A stretch of DNA of 64,000 nucleotides. Source: Oenanthe sinensis (Eukaryota > Streptophyta > Magnoliopsida > Apiales > Apiaceae). Under the pieces are notes generated by a model that was not told the origin of the DNA, did not search any database, and was given only the letters and a program-made list of their open reading frames with translations. The position numbers and the translations under genes were made by a program. Shown piece by piece: positions 57,997 through 64,000 of this stretch; the stretch's first letter is position 1, and each line of letters begins with the position of its first letter. Location: the NCBI GenBank assembly GCA_028671895.1, contig CM053801.1:40862836-40926835 (forward strand), written 5' to 3'.

Positions 57997-59149
57997 TGTT
58001 AGGAATTGTGGTGTAATCAACTAATGTACTTAGTTTTAAGTTTAATTAAGCTAAGTAAAATTTACTGTCATATGTATATTGATAGTATAATTAGTAGTCA
58101 CTTATAGAGAGTACATTTGAAAAGTATTAGTTAGGTGACAACACATTTGAAAGTTACTGTCTTGTATAAAAGAATAAAAATGAGTCATGTAGTAGAAGTT
58201 CACTAAGTGTTCATGCACATCATGATTCAAAACCCAAGCAGCAACATTTCAAGTACTCAAGCCTATGACAGTACATTACAAGTGAAAACATAATTGGAAC
58301 AGACGACAGTAACTATTTCATTGACAGTAAACTTGGCGGAAAATGAAGATTTGAAGACAACAAGTATTAGTGACATCAACTATTCCATTGACAGTAAACT
58401 TTGGCGGGATAGTTGACAGCAACACTGGCGGGAATAGTTGACAGCAGTTTTGGAGACAGTATGTTTCATGGACTATCTAGCTTGACAACAAAGTATGCGG
58501 AGCTGAAGATACTGTCACCACCCACATAGAAGCTAAAAGTTAACAGTAAATTTTTAGAGAAGCCGACGATCTGCTTCAGGTAGCAGACTAGATAGTGAAA
58601 ATAAATGGAATGATTTGGACACCCTTATCTAGTCTGTTAAGTCTACTACTGCAATTTGTGAGAATTCAAGTAAAAAGTGAAATATGCTCAAATAGTCAAA
58701 GATTTCTGCATATCTCATAACTGCTTTATCAACAAATGGAATGGAGACAAATTTGAATAGAAAAAACAAAATTTCCATTTCAAGTTTTGTTCTAAGAACA
58801 AAGGAAAGTACACTTGTAAGTGAGATATGTATTTTAGTATAAATAGACATATCTCACATGTACTTTCCCTTATATAACTGAACTAGAATTTCTCAAGTAT
58901 AGAAACATTAGCAAACTTATTGTTATTGTATCTATCGAAACTTGAATTATTTTTCAGACAGTTGTAGCAAAACAAAAATTAATAAAATTAATTTTTGAAG
59001 TTTAAACACTGTGTCATTTTATCTGCTTAGTTTGTTTGCATTTTTTACTTGTTAATTATCATTCTTGTTTGTTGTTAGCGAGAATCCTTCATAATTAATT
59101 AATAAAGTTGCATTCAACCTCCATTCTGTAACACTCATCTTAAATAACA
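57997..59149 (+). repeat. solo copia LTR with perfect 5-bp target duplication
   Basis: It starts TGTTAGGAATTGTGG and ends TTAAATAACA, with inverted TGTTA/TAACA ends; length is 1,153 bp. ATTTC lies on both sides (57992-57996 and 59150-59154). A TATAAATAGAC at about 58839 and TTTCCCTTATATAACTG just after it are promoter-like, and TGCATTCAACCTCCATTCTG near the right end is typical of copia LTRs. Between 58058 and 58560, GACAGTAA/GACAGCAA words occur many times, with three GGCGG sites. No internal region adjoins it, so it is a recombination product of a full element. Confidence 0.92.
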
Positions 59150-59899
59150 ATTTCTATATGTTTAATCGTGTTTATGGAATCTTTACTTTAGTTAGTGTTT
59201 GACGAGTTATAAATATTATATTACCGAATCTGTTTAGGGGAGAAATATGTAAAAATTTACAAAAGAAAATTATTTACCAACCAATGAGATCATATTGTTA
59301 GTGACCTATTACATTTGGATCCACGAATAATCCGTCATATAAGTTACTCTCTCAATTTGATAATATTTGACATTTAATTTTTTGACACTTTTTTAAGAGT
59401 TTTGATTATATAGTTAGAATTATTATTTTTTAAATTTTCTTTTTATGAATAAAATTTTTAGTTTAATATTTTTATTCCGAATTTTTTAAAAAATTAATAA
59501 ATTTAATTATGTAATTAAAACTCTTAAAAATATGTTATAATCATACAAGTACTTTAAATAGTCAACCTTATAATCATTAAACGTGTTGTTAGCACAAAAT
59601 TTTAAGCCACATTCTCAACTTAAGAAACCCTCCCGAGTTTTATACGTGTGTGTATACAGTGTATGATTCGAGAAGATAAGTTGTGAAATGTACAGTTTAG
59701 TTTTTGGACAAGTCTCAAAAAGCAGCAGCAAAAGTACACTAAATCCAACCCATAACATAGCATAGCTGCATTGCATAGCACGATAGGTTTAAAATAAGAG
59801 AGTTAAAAGATACTAGCAGAGCCGCACTGCTCAGCTCTGGATTATGAAATCTTATTAGCGTCATCCTCTCTAACGAAGCACTCACACAACACACACACA

Positions 59900-59939
<40 letters not shown>

Positions 59940-60861
59940 TCAGAGAGACAAGTCAGTGATTCAGTGCCTAGAGCCCCCAACCTAGAACGAGTCATTTCCA
60001 ATTCCCTTATCATACTCGGTCTTTGTTCAAATATGTATATACACTGTGAAGCATAGTACTTGATCTTTCTGTTTTACACGAAACTCACATCACTTTTTCT
60101 AGTTCTAGCTTTACAATCCTTGCAGCCGGTTTATAACCTTATTACCTATTTCAAATGTATTTTGAATAATAGAGCCGTTCACTGGTTCTGTGCTGTCAAA
60201 TTGCTCAATAGGTTCACCATAGTAGCCCTATTGTTATCTTATATTGACCAAATCATCTGAACTCTGGACCCAAGTCCCAAAAAGTCAAAACTCAACTCAG
60301 CCACATTTTGGTGCACTGCTCATATGCATTTATACTATTGTATAATGTTACTGTCACTTCACATACAAAATACATTCAGGAAGTTCACTGAAAATACACA
60401 CTTTTACTGCATTGCTACAAGTGTTATTAAACAATCGCCGTGCAGCTTCCATTATTTTATAAGATTACACTAAAAGAATATTTCATTTGAGAAAATGTAT
60501 AACCAAAAGAATGTTAATAATACAATGAATCTATAATGAAGTTCAACCAGAGTATTCCTTTATATATGCAATTATCCTAATTGCAGGAAATTCACAACAA
60601 TTAGGACGGGCTGCAAGCATTTATCTCAGTTGTTTAACCAACATACTTGGGATACCAAAAGGGAACAAACCAGATTATTTTTCAAATATTACCTGTTCAA
60701 TACCTTCATTTCTGTATCTTACAGGGTATGTGACCAGGTCTCATGTCAAAATTAGCAGCCGTTCTATGTACTCTCTACGGCTCACATCAAATTTGACAGT
60801 CGGATATCTGTATTTCTATGAGAGGTACAAAAAGGATAATGTTCCAAAAATTGAGGCATAC
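59150..60861. other. region between the solo LTR and ORP, with CA/GA microsatellite
   Basis: No coding gene was recognised. (CA)n at 59889-59902 runs into (GA)n at 59903-59936, followed by CTCAGAGAGAC; such runs are common in plant 5' leaders, but no + strand gene follows. The ORP 3' untranslated region probably covers the right part. AT-rich text at 59400-59480 is related to 42710-42810. Confidence 0.45.
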
Positions 60862-62136
60862 TTAGTCAACCAGTTGATCAGAAGATATTTGACCGAAAAT
60901 ATCAGGACACGAGTCCCAGTTGCCCTGCTTCCTAGCTTCCCAGTACCCACCAATATACTGGTAAGTATCACTTCCTTTACCCTTAGCAAACCACTGTGGC
61001 TTCCAACCCCTCTCCTGCATTTTACGAGCCTAAATCGCAAAGAAACAATCTTATATCAGTCGAGATAATTAGCAGTTAATACACATTTGAAATCATAGCA
61101 AAATCCAAGGTCACAGCAAAAGATCTATTTTCACATGGATATTGGATAGTAAAGCTCTTTAAACAATCAAAGCATACAACATTTTGTCTTTGGATGTGAA
61201 TTCCTTGCTGCTTTATAGTCAACCAGAAATAAGATGACTGTGCGATTCAATATAACAGTAATCATAAATCTAAATGCAACTCACTCATTATCATTAATGC
61301 CTTTAATTTCTACAACGTATTTAACAATATAGTCCTTGCATTATTGACTATGCATTATGCAACGGAGGAGTATTAAAGCAATATCATGATGTCCTATACC
61401 TGTTCCTCATGGGACTAGTTACAAATTAGAGTTATCGTATTTGATCCTAGAGAGAAATTCCCCTCCCAACATGTTTATGATAAACCATTGTCAATTAAGA
61501 GGCCAGGTCGATCTAAAAATTGGCATGCAAATACAACTCTAAAAGAAGACAATTTGATTTACCTGCCGTTGCCTCTGCTCCAATCTCAGCTTTTCAGAAT
61601 TTGCCATTTCAAACTCCCCATTTTCCAGGCATCTCTGATCAGGTCTTAACCTCGAATCTGTTGGCGGCAACTGGGCCTGAGATAAAAAAAAATAGTGAAG
61701 CATGAAAAGGTAATTGCAGATTTTTGCATATATTTAGAATCTGCTCCTTCACATTGACACAACATGCTTTGCAAGCATCTACAGTGTTTACAATATGTGA
61801 ACTTCAGGCACGTAACAATTTAGAACAGACACCTTTTAAGATACAAAGCTATAAATTACAATTAAGCACATGAGCATCACTAAAAACATGGCTTGAACAA
61901 AAAATTACCCTCAACCCAGGGGTTATCTCATTCAGTGTGATAGCAAAGCGTGACAAGTTATATCTAGTTGGGAACTTAGGGGGTTTGCTCCGCTTCCAAA
62001 GCAAATGAGCTTCTAACTGATCAAAGCCCTTTCCTTTTCCAGAGAAGTCTCCATCAACATAATGCATGCTCTCATCCCACTTTCCAAACATAGTAGCGAC
62101 CGTCTTCCCATTCCTATCTTGTACAATGCCTTGCAC
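60862..62136 (-). CDS. oxysterol-binding protein-related protein (ORP), C-terminal three exons
   Basis: ORPs carry sterols or phospholipids between membranes at contact sites. Three minus-strand exons are visible: 62136-61909, 61676-61563 and 61029-60862 (stop TAA 60864-60862). All are phase 0 with AG/GT borders and encode 169 residues. The order VQGIVQDRNGKTVATMFGKW, YVDGDFSGKGKGFDQLEAHL, LWKRSKPPKFPTRYNLSRFA, LPPTDSRLRPDQRCLENGEF, KMQERGWKPQWFAKGKGSDT and IGGYWEARKQGNWDSCPDIF is the end of the ligand-binding domain of the long plant ORP1/ORP2-type proteins. The EQVSHHPP lipid-phosphate motif and any N-terminal PH domain lie off the right edge. The last residues (QISSDQLVD) end the protein normally. 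Confidence 0.93.
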
Positions 62137-64000
62137 CTAAAACACAATCAAATCCCATTTTGTTGAGTATATTTAAAACATCACAAATTTCACTATCTGT
62201 GGAACAACAGGAAACCATAGACAAAAAAAATTATTAGCAGAGGTTATAAAAGAATGACTTAAAACTTGGGAGCTGCAGAAGATTTACTCAACCAGGAAGA
62301 TGAAACTCAGCTCTATAACATATGCTAATGTATAACATTCCTTTTGTGGCTTTCTTCAACACCGTACTCATAAAGGACAATAGAGGTTGGGAGTTTGAAC
62401 ATTTGACTTTCCTAAACCGAGCTCTAATATCATGTTTTACATGACCAACGCTCCAAAAGGCCAAAAACAAATGGTGTTGGGAGTAGGGCATAAACATGTA
62501 CATCATGATTTTGTTAACATCAACTCTGAAAAGATGTTAATCTTAATGTTCAATCCATTTAAAGTAAATATTTTTTTAACCTTTAATAATCTTATCATTA
62601 GAGTAGCTCAAAAGATTAATATGGTAAAATGATATTTTATTCTAAATTATATTGCACCAACAAAACACAAGGAGTGGGCATTGCTGATGATACTCATGGG
62701 TACCACTATATGCCAACTCAGGGCAATGCTATGTTTGGCTAAAGCAAGTAGATATCTTATGGAAAGAACTATCCTACAAACTCTGGGAAGAGCTGAATGG
62801 CTGTAATTACAATTTGTAATTTTTTTTAAAAATGTGGAAATTATGGATGATGAAGGTCCATATAATAATGTTTTTTTTTCACATTTCTGCTTCACCAAAT
62901 AATCTCTTAATAATACACCATTTACTCCTGTCCTTGTTGTCCAATAAGACAAAGTTACATGCCCCTGGTCCAGTACAGATTTAGGAGTAACTAGAACATG
63001 AAATTGAAACTCAGCTCCGAATGTGCCTTCTGGCTTCCTCAGTTCCTAAAACTACCTCGTAGGTGTCCTTTTTGATATAGTCAGACCATGTTCACAGCAG
63101 TCACTGAATGATAAAGGACAAGGTCAAGAAGGTATTAAGGACATGGGTAGAACCAATCTCCACACATAATTGGTAGAGACAAATGAAACCTCAAATGTCC
63201 ATTAACTCATAATATTTATAATCATAAGTATTATAACTATGTATATAGAGATCCTAAACTGGGAGAACAAGTAAAATGACTAAAATTCTAGATAAAAGGA
63301 GCAAAGCATTTTATGACTAAATTACCATATATCTAGACTAAGACTATTCTCAATAATCTACATTCCTAACATAGTAAACACCTAACTTATCACGGTTAAT
63401 TTAATTCCTGATTAATGATATTTATGATACACACATTAATTATCAGTTGTTAAACAATTCAAATTCACTAGCCAATGGAAACCTGAAAAGTAGGTAGGAA
63501 GACAACTGATATTATAACCTGTAGATTTATACTGTCATAATGATATGGAGCCGGGATAGAAAATGGGAGTATTTTATGTATTTTCACAAGTGAGCCAGTT
63601 TAAAAATTTGTGGTGCCAGACAATTTGTTCTGGAAAAAATATTTTCTATTGGATCTACTTTTTAAGCGGCAAGACCTGATAATACAGACAATATTCTGAA
63701 AATGAATGGAGTCTGATGGCTTCAACGCGGTGGTTAACCATTTCTACTTGAGCTTCTTCTTTTATTTTTATGATCTCTATTATCTATTGCTTTTTTCTAG
63801 AATCTAGATTAGCTTTATTTAAATGTGTATCAAAATAGCCATCCTCCAAATCCCACCAGTTTAAGGAATTTCCGACAAAAAAAAAACAGGGTTATATCCT
63901 ATTACATTCAAAATAAAACCAAGAATGTAAGTTAGGACCCAACAAAATTTCGCCAGGCCACTGGAACAGAAGGCAACCCAACAAAATGCATTTATAAATC
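62137..64000 (-). other. ORP intron, extends beyond the window
   Basis: The next upstream ORP exon, expected to end with NPHQ before VQGIVQD, is not seen between 62137 and 64000, so this is at least 1.86 kb of intron. It is AT-rich and shows no coding frame, RNA gene or transposon end that I recognise. Confidence 0.65.

Noticed and set aside
59886..60260. A + strand gene starting after the CA/GA microsatellite
   Set aside because: GA-rich leaders suggest a 5' UTR, but no coding frame or splice series follows on the + strand.

Overview
The window is nuclear DNA of a flowering plant, most likely a eudicot. The genes have spliced exons with GT-AG introns, and their proteins are of plant type. 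The DNA between them is AT-rich and full of plant transposons: Ty3/gypsy and Ty1/copia elements primed by initiator-Met tRNA, hAT, Mutator, Tourist-like and Stowaway-like elements, and a tRNA-derived SINE. The species cannot be named from sequence alone.

Only three host genes can be supported. (1) On the + strand, 3074-11762, are the last five exons of TRAPPC11, a subunit of the TRAPP vesicle-tethering complex. Its 5' exons lie left of the window, so the antisense gypsy remnant at 1-2533 and the hAT element at 2536-2873 appear to sit in one of its introns. (2) On the - strand, 52730-49176, is a complete eight-exon phosphatidylinositol-4-phosphate 5-kinase with eight MORN repeats (750 residues). 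(3) On the - strand, 62136-60862, are the last three exons of an oxysterol-binding-protein-related protein (ORP); the rest lies right of the window. All three belong to membrane traffic or lipid signalling, but nothing suggests a functional cluster.

Layout: 1-2.9 kb, gypsy remnant with a copia piece, then a hAT MITE; 3-11.8 kb, TRAPPC11; 11.8-15 kb, featureless intergenic DNA; 15-22 kb, a decayed hAT transposon of the ZMYM1-like type with foreign sequence in its middle (an unknown two-exon gene fragment and a telomere-like CCCAAA tract) and a younger MITE inside its transposase; 22.2-29.8 kb, a copia element whose two LTRs do not match; 29.8-32 kb, Tat-type gypsy fragments; 32-48 kb, solo LTRs, MITEs, one fresh-looking Mutator-like element, a SINE, and a decayed copia between 540-bp direct repeats; 49-52.7 kb, PIP5K; 53-60 kb, AT-rich repeats, two MITEs and a solo copia LTR with a perfect 5-bp target duplication; 60.8-64 kb, ORP.

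The most interesting pattern is that at least three unrelated long copia-type LTRs each carry their own cluster of a short repeated motif: GAGAAGT in one, AGCAAGCT in another, and GACAGTAA with E2F-like GGCGGG sites in the third. No new multi-gene system was found.
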